From Brytella acorum (GTDB taxonomy: Bacteria; Pseudomonadota; Alphaproteobacteria; Acetobacterales; Acetobacteraceae), in assembly GCF_029309905.1 (NCBI RefSeq), contig NZ_JARBJP010000002.1, forward strand, positions 124,001 to 188,000: a stretch of 64,000 bases of DNA, written 5' to 3'. A model generated the notes under the pieces. The model did not search any database, was not told the DNA's origin, and was given only the letters and a program-made list of their open reading frames with translations. A program made the position numbers and the translations under genes. Below, piece after piece: positions 36,922 through 44,833 of this stretch (position 1 is its first letter; each line of letters opens with the position of its first letter).

Positions 36922-37440
36922 TCAGGTGGTTTTCCAGCCGTTGATGATTTCGATCCACTCGCCGGGTGAAAGCTGGCTCGGACCATGCGGTTCGGGGTAT
37001 CGACGCCCTGAAAGCAGTCGCTTCTCCTCAATATGTATATCTCTGGACGCCTTCTGCGCCATCCTGTCACTTACAACCCGCACGCCCCGGAAAATGGCGC
37101 GGGCCATATGCTTTCCGGCCGCGCGAAGCTGATCGGTGGCCTTGATAAGGAGTTTGTAGGTATTGCTGGTTCTCACCCATCGACCCTCAACCCGCTTGCG
37201 CCGGTGGGTACGCTCGATCAGTCCAAGCTCATAGCCACGTTCAAGCGCCCGGATGACCGTCCGCACCGAATAACGACAGGCCCGAGCGATGGCATCGTGA
37301 CTCGGATAGAGGCCGCCCGCCCCGAGGAAGGTGGCGAGCGTCATGAGCACGGATTTTTCGGATGGCTTCAGTTTGTGGTCAAAATAGAGGCTCAGAACCT
37401 GCTTGCGGAAGGCTGCCTTGACGGAAGCATGGCGGCTCAT
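36922..37440 (-). CDS. Winged-helix DNA-binding protein, 172 aa
   Basis: The centre (LKPSEKSVLMTLATFLGAGGLYPSHDAIARACRYSVRTVIRALERGYELGLIERTHRRK, in two blocks) is a winged helix of the kind in plasmid or phage replication-associated proteins. The C-terminal half is basic and unlike known domains. It lies 191 bases inside the right end of the island. It could regulate island genes or act in replication of the excised form; neither is shown. Confidence 0.7.
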   Translation of the reverse strand: MSRHASVKAAFRKQVLSLYFDHKLKPSEKSVLMTLATFLGAGGLYPSHDAIARACRYSVRTVIRALERGYELGLIERTHRRKRVEGRWVRTSNTYKLLIKATDQLRAAGKHMARAIFRGVRVVSDRMAQKASRDIHIEEKRLLSGRRYPEPHGPSQLSPGEWIEIINGWKTT

Positions 37441-37525
37441 CGCTCCGCACTCCCGCTCGAAGCCAGAACGCGATGAAAAAAACTTGCCTGAAAGGTCCTG
37501 AGATCCGTGACAACAGAGTCAGTTT

Positions 37526-37547
37526 CTAGTACGCTGCTCGCACGCAT
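37526..37547 (+). repeat. Possible integrase arm-type site (right)
   Basis: A copy of the 22-base unit at 11638-11659 with three mismatches (CTAGTACGC...GCACGCAT), in the same direction and just inside the right end. It is coding in the extended integrase frame of the circular form. Confidence 0.5.
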
Positions 37548-37631
37548 TGCACGATTTTTCCTTGATCGTGCGTGCCGTTTTTGAACGTGTTGGACTCTTT
37601 AAGTCTCTGATTTCGTTGGAGTCAGCCGGTT

Positions 37632-37680
37632 TTGACATGGTAGGGGTCACAGGTTCAATCCCTGTTGCGCCCACCATCCG
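37632..37680 (+). repeat. attR of the 26 kb island (49-bp direct repeat)
   Basis: Identical to 11524-11572, the 3' part of tRNA-Val(GAC) with CCA. It has no 5' half of a tRNA in front, so it is an attachment site and not a gene. Confidence 0.93.
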
Positions 37681-37753
37681 GTCCGCGGAATTCCCCCTAT
37701 TTAATCGCTTTCGTGATGCCGTTGATGTTGCGTGGCCAATGTCAGCACCTGCC

Positions 37754-38080
37754 TCAACTCCCGGGCGCTGGGACGACAATGGCGGCATATTCCGGGTGAA
37801 GCGTGACAAAGCGCTTGAGAAAGCTGCACTCCAGTTCCACTCGCTGGCCCGTGGTCCGCAGATGGTCGAAGACGGCTTGAGCCAGTCTCGCACCGATCCC
37901 CCGCCCGCCAAAGGCGACAGGAACTTCCGTGTGGTCCAGCACAAGATGGTGGTCTTTTTCATAATAGCTGATGAAAGCTGAGTTCTCCGCTCCGAGCGCG
38001 ATGGCGAAGCGATGATGTGCGACATCGTGGATGAGGGGGTCCATTGGCATGGTTCCATTTGGCCGTGTGCGTGATGTCAT
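37754..38080 (-). CDS. GNAT N-acetyltransferase (YjdJ type)
   Basis: Short single-domain acetyltransferase, up to 108 residues; ATGs at 38050 and 38044 (MPMDPLIHDVAHHRF) may be the real start. VPVAFGGRGIGARLAQAVFDHLRTTG is the acetyl-CoA loop, and ISYYEKDHHLVLDHTEV comes before it, as in the YjdJ/NATD1 group. The substrate is unknown. It is the first chromosomal gene after the island and lies on the strand opposite to pqq. Confidence 0.85.
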   Translation of the reverse strand: MTSRTRPNGTMPMDPLIHDVAHHRFAIALGAENSAFISYYEKDHHLVLDHTEVPVAFGGRGIGARLAQAVFDHLRTTGQRVELECSFLKRFVTLHPEYAAIVVPAPGS

Positions 38081-38331
38081 GGTGTTCTTGCTCCATGACT
38101 GTCGAGACGGGATGATCGCTGGGCTGACGATCCCTCCTTTTGGGGTTATGTCGGTTCACGCCGGTTCGCGGATACGATTTCAGATCATTGTTTTATAGAA
38201 CATTTTTTTCGAGCCGATGAGTCTATCCGCATCGGATGATGCTCCGGATCTCAAGAAGATGTGAACTGGCCCCCGCCGCAGCGGTGCCTATAGTAACCGC
38301 AGTCCGCAACCGACATGAAAGGATGATGCTC

Positions 38332-38412
38332 ATGGCTTGGAACACACCGAAGGTGACCGAAGTGCCGCTGGGTGCAGAAATCAACAGCTACGTCTGCGGC
38401 CAGAAGAAGTAG
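38332..38412 (+). CDS. pqqA: PQQ precursor peptide PqqA
   Basis: 26-residue peptide MAWNTPKVTEVPLGAEINSY plus VCGQKK. The glutamate and tyrosine of the E-x3-Y pair (E16 and Y20) are joined and become the PQQ backbone. AAAGGA lies about ten bases upstream of the ATG at 38332; two in-frame ATGs at 38323 and 38326 are possible but less family-like. It is first in the operon and separated from pqqB by a hairpin. Confidence 0.97.
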   Translation: MAWNTPKVTEVPLGAEINSYVCGQKK

Positions 38413-38431
38413 TCTTCTCAGGTCACGTTGA

Positions 38432-38470
38432 AACGCCGTCAGTGCCTCGCGCTGACGGCGTTTTGCTTTT
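38432..38470 (+). terminator. Hairpin between pqqA and pqqB (partial terminator)
   Basis: A perfect 11-bp stem, AACGCCGTCAG against CTGACGGCGTT, with a nine-base loop is followed by TTGCTTTTA. It should stop part of the transcripts after pqqA and so allow more peptide than enzymes to be made. pqqB begins 14 bases after the T-rich tail. Confidence 0.85.
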
Positions 38471-38483
38471 ATAGACCGATCCC

Positions 38484-39386
38484 ATGATAGATGTGATCGT
38501 GCTTGGCGCCGCCGCGGGAGGTGGATTTCCGCAATGGAACTCCAATGCTGAGGGCTGCCGTCGAGCGCGGGCCGGTGATCCGGCGGCTCCCGCTCGAACA
38601 CAGGCTTCCATAGCCATAAGCGGCGATGGTGAGCACTGGTATGTCGTTAACGCATCTCCCGATCTCCGGCAGCAGATCCATCAGACGCGCGAGCTTCACC
38701 CGAGACACGGTCTGCGTTCGACACCGATCGCGGGCGTCATCCTTACCGGCGCCGAGATCGATACGATCGTCGGTCTTCTGACGCTGCGCGAGCGCCAATC
38801 CTTTGAGCTTCTCGCAACGCGGCCCGTTCTGGACCAGCTCGATGCGAACCCGATTTTCGAAGCGCTGGATCGCAGCCTTGTCGCGCGTCACGCGATCGAA
38901 CCCGAAGAGCCTATCGCACGGCATGGCCTGACCGCCCGACTTTTTCCCGTGCCGGGAAAGGTTCCGCTTTATGCCGAAAAAGGCGAAAATCCCGCCAGTA
39001 TCGTGGAAAATGGCGAGACCGTGGGGCTGGAGGTTTCGGATGGACGGACGCGGATGCTGTTCATCCCCGGATGCGCCCGCATGACGCCGACTCTCCGAAA
39101 GCGCATCGAGGGGGCGGACCTCGTCATGTTCGACGGCACGCTCTGGCAGGATAACGAAATGATCCGTGCCGGTCTGGGGCAGAAGACCGGCCAGAGGATG
39201 GGTCACATGTCCGTCCACGACGCCGATGGTGCGATCGTATCCTTCAAAGATCTGACGATCGGACGGAAGATTTTCATTCATATCAACAATTCGAACCCTA
39301 TCCTTCTCGCGGACTCGCCGGAGCGTGCCCAGGTCGAGCAGTCGGGATGGGACGTCGCTTATGACGGCATGAGGATTTCACTATGA
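38484..39386 (+). CDS. pqqB: PQQ biosynthesis protein PqqB
   Basis: Metallo-beta-lactamase-fold protein, 300 residues, the usual length, that hydroxylates the tyrosine of the precursor in PQQ formation. MIDVIVLGAAAGGGFPQWNSNAEGCRRAR at the N-terminus is typical of PqqB. HGLRSTPIAGVILTGAEIDTIVGLLTLRE and GQRMGHMSVHDADGAI hold further family blocks. It overlaps pqqC by four bases. Confidence 0.96.
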   Translation: MIDVIVLGAAAGGGFPQWNSNAEGCRRARAGDPAAPARTQASIAISGDGEHWYVVNASPDLRQQIHQTRELHPRHGLRSTPIAGVILTGAEIDTIVGLLTLRERQSFELLATRPVLDQLDANPIFEALDRSLVARHAIEPEEPIARHGLTARLFPVPGKVPLYAEKGENPASIVENGETVGLEVSDGRTRMLFIPGCARMTPTLRKRIEGADLVMFDGTLWQDNEMIRAGLGQKTGQRMGHMSVHDADGAIVSFKDLTIGRKIFIHINNSNPILLADSPERAQVEQSGWDVAYDGMRISL

Positions 39387-40114
39387 GCGAAACGCTGCTT
39401 TCACCGGGACAACTGGAGGCCGCGCTTCGGGCCATCGGCGAAGAGCGCTACCACAATCGCCATCCGTTTCATCGTGCGCTTCATGATGGCCGGCTGAGCC
39501 GGACCCAGGTTCAGGCCTGGGCCTTGAATCGCTATTATTATCAGGCTCGTATCCCTGCAAAGGACGCGACCCTGCTCGCGCGCCTGCCGACGGCGGAACT
39601 GCGTCGCGAATGGCGCCGCCGGATCGAGGATCATGACGGCGATGCGCCTGGCACGGGCGGCGTCGCACGGTGGCTCCGGCTGACGGATGGCCTCGGCCTG
39701 GAGCGAGACTATGTTGAATCTCTCGACGGGCTTCTGCCCGGCACGCGTTTTGCCGTCGATGCCTATGTTCACTTCGTGGGTGAACGCTCCATTCTCGAGG
39801 CCATCGCATCGTCGCTGACGGAACTCTTCTCGCCGACCATCATCAGCGAGCGTGTTTCAGGCATGCTGCGCAATTACGATTTCATCACCCAGGATACGTT
39901 GGCCTATTTCACGCCCCGTCTGACGCAGGCCCCGCGCGATTCTGATTTCGCACTCGCCTATGTGAAAACGCATGCATGCACGATCCCGCAGCAGCAGGCC
40001 GTTCTGGCTGCGCTCCGCTTCAAGTGCGGTGTCCTGTGGTCCATGCTGGATGCCCTGGATTACGCCTATGTCGAACCGGGCCTCATCCCGCCCGGAGCGT
40101 TCCGGCCGGTCTGA
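39383..40114 (+). CDS. pqqC: Pyrroloquinoline-quinone synthase PqqC
   Basis: Cofactor-less oxidase that carries out the last ring closure and eight-electron oxidation to PQQ; 243 residues with the helical heme-oxygenase-like fold. RYHNRHPFHRALHDGRLSRTQVQAWALNRYYYQARIPAKDA is typical (split here over the first 70 residues). It overlaps pqqB by four bases and pqqD by one (TGATG). Confidence 0.97.
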   Translation: MSETLLSPGQLEAALRAIGEERYHNRHPFHRALHDGRLSRTQVQAWALNRYYYQARIPAKDATLLARLPTAELRREWRRRIEDHDGDAPGTGGVARWLRLTDGLGLERDYVESLDGLLPGTRFAVDAYVHFVGERSILEAIASSLTELFSPTIISERVSGMLRNYDFITQDTLAYFTPRLTQAPRDSDFALAYVKTHACTIPQQQAVLAALRFKCGVLWSMLDALDYAYVEPGLIPPGAFRPV

Positions 40115-40398
40115 TGTCCTGCAATCCTGAAGGGCGCGTGCCTGCTTTCGCCCGAGGCGTCCGGCTTCAGCGCGACCGCGTGCGCGAGCAATGGGTCATT
40201 CAGGCCCCTGAGCGCGCCTTCATCGTTGACGACATCGCTGCGGCGGTCCTGCAGCGCGTCAGCGGCGACGTCACGCTGGCTCACATCATCGACGATCTGA
40301 CGACGGCTTACGATGCGCCGCGTGAGACGATTGCGTCGGACGTGTTGTCCATGGTCGCTGACCTTGTGGATCGGCAGGCGCTGGTGTGGCGTTCATGA
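40114..40398 (+). CDS. pqqD: PQQ peptide chaperone PqqD
   Basis: 94 residues from the ATG at 40114 that overlaps the pqqC stop. PqqD binds PqqA and presents it to PqqE. PAFARGVRLQRDRVREQWVIQAPERAFIVDDIAAAVLQRV is the RRE-type winged-helix core. The frame is open further upstream, but only as a shadow of pqqC. It overlaps pqqE by four bases. Confidence 0.95.
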   Translation: MSCNPEGRVPAFARGVRLQRDRVREQWVIQAPERAFIVDDIAAAVLQRVSGDVTLAHIIDDLTTAYDAPRETIASDVLSMVADLVDRQALVWRS

Positions 40399-41486
40399 CG
40401 CTGCCCGCGCCTCCGATGAGCCTGCTGGCGGAACTCACCCATCGCTGTCCGTTACAATGCCCGTATTGCTCGAATCCGGAGGCGCTGGAGCCGGTGGCCC
40501 AGGAGCTTTCCACGCAGGAATGGATACGGGTTTTTGATGAAGCCGCGGATCTGGGGGTGCTGCAGGTTCATTTTTCCGGCGGTGAGCCGATGGTCCGGCG
40601 TGATCTGTCCGAACTCGTGCGGCATGCGGTGCGAAAAGGGCTTTATACAAATCTCATCACGTCCGGGGTCCTGATGGATTCCAAGGCGCTGGGAGCGCTT
40701 TCGTCCGCGGGGTTGGATCATGTCCAGCTGTCGTTTCAGGACGTGGCGCCGATAATGGCGGAGCATATCGGTGGGATGAAAGGGGCGCAGGAAAAGAAGA
40801 TCGAAGCCGCGCGTCTGGTGGTCGCCGATGGTATGCCGCTCACTTTGAACTTCGTCGTGCATCGTCTGAACGTCGAGCGGATTCCGCAGATGTTCGATCT
40901 TGCCGAGGAACTCGGCGCGCGCCGGGTCGAGATCGCCCATACCCAGTATTATGGATGGGGTTTGAGAAATCGCCGTGCTCTGCTGCCGACGCGCGAACAG
41001 CTTCAGCAGAGCGAGCACGATGTGGCGGCTGCCCGTGAGAGATTCGGGACGCGGATGGCCATCGATTTCGTCACCCCGGATTATTATGCGGATGAACCGA
41101 AGCCTTGCATGGGAGGGTGGGGCCAGCGTTTCCTGAACATCACGCCGTCGGGCCGTGTATTGCCCTGTCATGCGGCCGAAACCATTCCGGGCGTGCTTTT
41201 CCCCGATGTGAGGGAAACAGGGTTGGCTCGGATCTGGAATGAATCGAAACTGTTCGGGATGTTTCGTGGTACGGACTGGATGCCCGAACCCTGTCGCTCC
41301 TGCGCCCGGAAAGAAGAGGACTGGGGCGGGTGTCGTTGTCAGGCGCTGGCTCTGACCGGCCGCGCGGACGCGACCGATCCGGTTTGCCGACTATCCCCCG
41401 ATCGCGGACTGGTAGACAAGGCGATCGTTCAAACGGATGATCAGCCTTTCGTCTATCGTCGCATGGGCCGAAACGCGGCAGGTTAA
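40395..41486 (+). CDS. pqqE: Radical SAM PqqA-crosslinking enzyme PqqE
   Basis: 363 residues from the ATG at 40395 (ATGA overlap with pqqD); a GTG nine bases earlier is also in frame. HRCPLQCPYCSN gives the radical-SAM cysteines C18, C22 and C25. The C-terminal SPASM cysteines are in PCMGGWGQRFLNITPSGRVLPCHAAE and CRSCARKEEDWGGCRCQA. It joins the Glu and Tyr side chains of PqqA. It is the last gene of the operon; no pqqF is present, as in Gluconobacter where another protease does that step. Confidence 0.96.
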   Translation: MTLPAPPMSLLAELTHRCPLQCPYCSNPEALEPVAQELSTQEWIRVFDEAADLGVLQVHFSGGEPMVRRDLSELVRHAVRKGLYTNLITSGVLMDSKALGALSSAGLDHVQLSFQDVAPIMAEHIGGMKGAQEKKIEAARLVVADGMPLTLNFVVHRLNVERIPQMFDLAEELGARRVEIAHTQYYGWGLRNRRALLPTREQLQQSEHDVAAARERFGTRMAIDFVTPDYYADEPKPCMGGWGQRFLNITPSGRVLPCHAAETIPGVLFPDVRETGLARIWNESKLFGMFRGTDWMPEPCRSCARKEEDWGGCRCQALALTGRADATDPVCRLSPDRGLVDKAIVQTDDQPFVYRRMGRNAAG

Positions 41487-41490
41487 GGCG

Positions 41491-41545
41491 TCGGGCGGAC
41501 ATCGAGCCCGTTTTGACGCACCCGGATAGAGTCAGGGTGTGTTGA
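41491..41545. terminator. Possible terminators between pqqE and a convergent gene
   Basis: CGGGC/GCCCG (about 41492-41510) followed by TTTT would serve pqqE. A second stem of CGCACCC/GGGTGTG (about 41515-41542, with wobble pairs) could serve the minus-strand gene. Both are weak. Confidence 0.45.
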
Positions 41546-41551
41546 CGGGCG

Positions 41552-41776
41552 TTATCGGAAAATCTTCGTAAAAAAACCGTCGATCATGGGGCCAAGAAAG
41601 TAGCCGACGATCAGGCTGCCAAGGACGATCGGCCAGGACCAGATGGAATAGGCGCTGTATTGCGGTTGCTGTTCAAGAATGGCGACAGCCGCATCCACAA
41701 TAAACGGAATGGCCCAGCACGAGACGGTTTCGAGCGGAGCCAGAAAGCCGCGGGACGTTGTCGTGGGTGTGCTCAT
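41552..41776 (-). CDS. Small membrane protein, 74 aa
   Basis: Two hydrophobic segments (about 20-34 and 46-65) and a short basic end (FFTKIFR). Family not recognised. It follows another small membrane protein gene on the same strand after 17 bases, so the two are likely co-transcribed. Confidence 0.6.
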   Translation of the reverse strand: MSTPTTTSRGFLAPLETVSCWAIPFIVDAAVAILEQQPQYSAYSIWSWPIVLGSLIVGYFLGPMIDGFFTKIFR

Positions 41777-41793
41777 GATGTCCTCGTGCGCCT

Positions 41794-42153
41794 TCAGGAA
41801 ATTCCAATGTGCCAGCAGAAAAGAAGGCCACCAAGAAGCGCGCCGAAAAGCGCTATATAGCTTGTGTGAAAATAGTTATGGCTGTCCATATAGGTATAGT
41901 GGAGAGCAAGAGCGACATAAGCATGGGCAAGAAAAAGTCCTGCGACCATGCCTATAAATCTGGATTTCAATTTTCTTTCGGACTTTTTTCGATCGGCGGT
42001 ATCAGGACCTGTTTTGTTGGCCAGGGTGCCTTGTGCGTCCTGCATTCTTTCTATCCTTGAGCTATGACGGAAAAATATTTTCATCGGGGCCGAATGCATA
42101 AGTCGCCCATGCGGAGACGGCGGTGGGTAAAGTTTTGAAAAGTCGTTTGGCAA
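41794..42153 (-). CDS. Small membrane protein, 119 aa or shorter
   Basis: The N-terminal 36 residues are basic and of doubtful reality; an internal ATG (MQDAQGTLANKTGPD, about 42045) would give about 83 residues. A basic stretch (KKSERKLKSRF) leads into two membrane segments (IGMVAGLFLAHAYVALAL and YIALFGALLGGLLFCWHIGI). No known family. Its gene sits between two candidate regulatory repeats upstream and the 74-residue membrane gene downstream. Confidence 0.55.
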   Translation of the reverse strand: MPNDFSKLYPPPSPHGRLMHSAPMKIFFRHSSRIERMQDAQGTLANKTGPDTADRKKSERKLKSRFIGMVAGLFLAHAYVALALHYTYMDSHNYFHTSYIALFGALLGGLLFCWHIGIS

Positions 42154-42563
42154 CGGTGTTCACGGCGTAGGATTAAGGCCGTTGACCCGTCGGAGCAAAT
42201 TTGTTTTCTCCTTATGATGTATGCAAATCCATACAATTCTACGTTAAATCTGCCTATGGCCCTGCCGAGAAACCATACAATCAGATCAGGAACTCGAAGG
42301 CTTGACAGATTTTGGATTCAAGCTGTTGTTTTTTATATCTAATTTTCTGTCAAAGGTTTCATGATTTGTCTTGTGCGTCATGGTCTCTGGTGGCCCCGGG
42401 GTTGCACGTGGTGGTCGACGCGATTTTGCGCACCATCGGAGAAAAGCATGCATTGCATGAATATTGATATTTTATTTTGAATGTTGCATAGATGATGTTG
42501 GAGATTGTAAAGTAATGGATAAAAACTTACGTTCACTCATAAAAATAAAAATTCGGTAATCGA
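42154..42563. promoter_or_regulatory. AT-rich intergenic region with CCATACAAT repeats
   Basis: 410 bases without a gene. CCATACAAT occurs at 42229-42237 and again at 42273-42281, 44 bases apart, in the same direction. The first is also half of a dyad TGTATG/CATACA (42218-42235). MocR-type regulators bind direct repeats, so the neighbouring regulator or the membrane-protein genes could be controlled from here. Confidence 0.5.
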
Positions 42564-43967
42564 ATGCCCGACGTAGATCTTATGCCTCGGTGGAAACGTC
42601 TGGTCGACAGAAATCCTGGGCCAGCTTATCTGTCGATTGTTCTCGCGCTGGAAGATTCATTGCGGCAGCGGCTTTTGCAAGATGGCGATCGATTGCCCCC
42701 ACAGCGGCAGATCGCGAGAATGTTGGGCGTGGATTTGACGACTGTTACGCGCGGCTTTTCAGAAGCGCGACGCCGGGGGCTGATCGAGGCGACGGTTGGA
42801 CGAGGCACTTTTATAAAGACCGGTGCAGGCGACGCGGGTTGGCGCGATACTCAGGGCGCGATCATCGATCTGACAATGAATATTCCGCCGGTTCCGGATA
42901 GTCCATCTCTGGAAAATCTGATCCAGAGTGACATGAGGGCATTGCTCCGCAAGTCGGATTCTGGTGCGCTACTGAGCTATCGCGTCACCGGAGGAACAGT
43001 GGAAGAGCGGCGGCTCGGAGCCGAATGGGTGAAGCCGCTCGTCGGTGCGCGCAAGGAAGATCTGGTGTTGATTGTGCCGGGCGCTCAGGCGGCCATCGCC
43101 GCCGTCGTATCGACGCTGACATCGCCGGGTGACACCATTCTCACCGATCGTTTTACGTATCCCGGTATCCGCGCGGTAGCGGCGCAGTTTGGCCTGATCA
43201 TCAAAGGGGTCGAGGGCGACGCAGAAGGCATGATGCCTGACGCGATGGATGACGTATGTCGCCGCTACGCGCCCAAGCTGATTTACTGTACGCCGACCGT
43301 CCAGAATCCGTCGACAGCAACAATGTCCGTTCAGCGGCGCGAGGCCATCCTCGCAGTGGCCCGCCAGCACCGCCTTTTCCTGCTTGAAGACGATCCTTAC
43401 GGTCTTCTTCTTCGTGACCCTCTCCCAGCCCTCGCGCAACTCGATCCGTCACGTGTGTTCTATATCTCAAGCCTGTCCAAGGTCATCTCCCCAGGCCTGC
43501 GACTGGCCTATCTTGTCGTCCCCAGTATGGAGGCCGGATATCGGATGACATCGGCCATCAGGGCGCTCAGCCTCGCCAGTTCGGGGCTGATGACCAGTCT
43601 TGCCACGCGATGGATTCAGAATGGTTCGGCAGGAGCCATTCTGAGCGCCATTCAAACTGAATTGCGGGAACGGCAGGCGATCGCTCTCGGTATCCTGGGA
43701 GGCGGTCACGGCATGCATCCTGACGGGCCACATGTGTGGCTGAAACTGCCGGAATGGTGGGAGAGCGCGGAATTTGTTTCCCATGCCCGCAAACAGGGCC
43801 TGGGACTCGTGCCGGGCAGCGTATTCGCGGTCGAGCACGAGCCGCCTCGTCGGGTTCGCATCGCTCTTGGAAGCGCCTCCAGCCGCGAGAGTCTTGAGCC
43901 CTCTCTACGGCGTGTCGCTGACCTGCTGGTACATCGACGCGAACATGGATTTGGCGCGGTGGTTTAA
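42564..43967 (+). CDS. MocR-type regulator (GntR HTH + aminotransferase)
   Basis: 467 residues. A GntR winged helix (about 15-80, LPPQRQIARMLGVDLTTVTRGFSEARRRGLIEATVGRGTF) is fused to a fold-type I aminotransferase domain (about 110-460). The PLP lysine is in FYISSLSKVISPGLRLAYLV, and PGAQAAIAAVVSTLTSPGD and the EDDPYG motif are in place. Such proteins sense PLP or an amino compound; the controlled genes are not evident here. It may regulate itself from the intergenic region upstream. It converges on ruvX. Confidence 0.9.
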   Translation: MPDVDLMPRWKRLVDRNPGPAYLSIVLALEDSLRQRLLQDGDRLPPQRQIARMLGVDLTTVTRGFSEARRRGLIEATVGRGTFIKTGAGDAGWRDTQGAIIDLTMNIPPVPDSPSLENLIQSDMRALLRKSDSGALLSYRVTGGTVEERRLGAEWVKPLVGARKEDLVLIVPGAQAAIAAVVSTLTSPGDTILTDRFTYPGIRAVAAQFGLIIKGVEGDAEGMMPDAMDDVCRRYAPKLIYCTPTVQNPSTATMSVQRREAILAVARQHRLFLLEDDPYGLLLRDPLPALAQLDPSRVFYISSLSKVISPGLRLAYLVVPSMEAGYRMTSAIRALSLASSGLMTSLATRWIQNGSAGAILSAIQTELRERQAIALGILGGGHGMHPDGPHVWLKLPEWWESAEFVSHARKQGLGLVPGSVFAVEHEPPRRVRIALGSASSRESLEPSLRRVADLLVHRREHGFGAVV

Positions 43968-43987
43968 CCGCCTCCGAATGGCTTCCC

Positions 43988-44470
43988 TCATTCGGGGGCG
44001 TCGTCGTCTTTTCGCGTGGCATCCAGCCATGCCTGCAACATATAGGCGGCCGCCATCTTGTCGACGACCTCGGCGCGTCGTTTGCGCGTCATGTCCGCTT
44101 CCTGGATCAGGAAACGATTGACGGCGCTTGACGAGAGGCGCTCGTCCCATAAAGCGGCGGGTAAGGAGAGGCGATCCGAGAGATCGGTCATCCAGTCCTG
44201 CGCGGCGCGGGCGGCCGGTCCGAAGCTGCCATCAAGCGAAAGCGGCAGGCCGGCGACGAGGGCCGCGATGTCGTTTTTCCTGACGATGTCGGCAAGAGTC
44301 TTCGCGACTTCCCCGAGTTTGCGGCGCGGGATGCCGAGATAGGGAGAGGCAAGGGTCAGCGAAACGTCGGTCAGGGCGAGGCCGATGGTCTTGCTGCCGG
44401 GGTCGAGACCGAGGACGCGGGCTCCCGGAGGGATGGAGGCTCGGAGTGTGTGCGGATTGAACAGAGGCAT
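43988..44470 (-). CDS. ruvX: Holliday junction resolvase-like protein RuvX (YqgF)
   Basis: 160 residues with an RNase H fold. VLGLDPGSKTIGLALTD carries the first catalytic Asp, AALVAGLPLSLDGSFGPAA the family GLP block, LWDERLSSSAVNRFL the Glu, and EVVDKMAAAYMLQAWLD the last Asp. The family is linked to 16S rRNA 5' maturation and Holliday-junction cleavage. It is divergent from gatC, with 75 bases between the starts. Confidence 0.92.
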   Translation of the reverse strand: MPLFNPHTLRASIPPGARVLGLDPGSKTIGLALTDVSLTLASPYLGIPRRKLGEVAKTLADIVRKNDIAALVAGLPLSLDGSFGPAARAAQDWMTDLSDRLSLPAALWDERLSSSAVNRFLIQEADMTRKRRAEVVDKMAAAYMLQAWLDATRKDDDAPE

Positions 44471-44545
44471 GGGAAGGCGTTATGGTCTGTTCATGCCCTG
44501 GGATGCCAGGATTATCCGCAGAAAATCAGGAAAGTCGGCTATTTC

Positions 44546-44833
44546 ATGTCGTTAGACACGCGCACGGTCAGGCGCATCGCCAAATTGGCCCGGATAGGCC
44601 TCGATGATCAGGAAGCGGAAGGGCTCCGCCAGGAGCTTGACGGGATTCTCGGTTGGGTCGAGCAACTCAATGAAGTCGATATCACCGACGTGCCACCGAT
44701 GATCGGCACCGGTCTTGCCAAGCCGCGCCTGCGGGTGGACGTCGTGACGGATGGCGGCAAACGCGAAGCCGTCCTCTCCAACGCGCCCGATCGCGCCGAT
44801 GCGTTCTTTACCGTGCCGAAGGTGGTCGAATAA
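44546..44833 (+). CDS. gatC: Asp/Glu-tRNA amidotransferase subunit C
   Basis: 95 residues from the ATG at 44546 ([21 protein letters not shown]); the frame is open upstream but without likeness. GatC stabilises Gat[19 protein letters not shown] text ([16 protein letters not shown]) and [13 protein letters not shown] at the C-terminus are typical. It overlaps gatA by one base (TAATG). Confidence 0.96.
   Translation: MSLDTRTVRRIAKLARIGLDDQEAEGLRQELDGILGWVEQLNEVDITDVPPMIGTGLAKPRLRVDVVTDGGKREAVLSNAPDRADAFFTVPKVVE

Noticed and set aside
37632..37680. A third tRNA-Val gene
   Set aside because: It is only the 3' 49 bases, the attR repeat.
37519..38058. 179-residue minus-strand frame through attR as an independent gene
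   Set aside because: Its upstream half is a shadow of the GNAT gene; only the part from the att core to 37519 is meaningful, as the integrase tail of the circular form.
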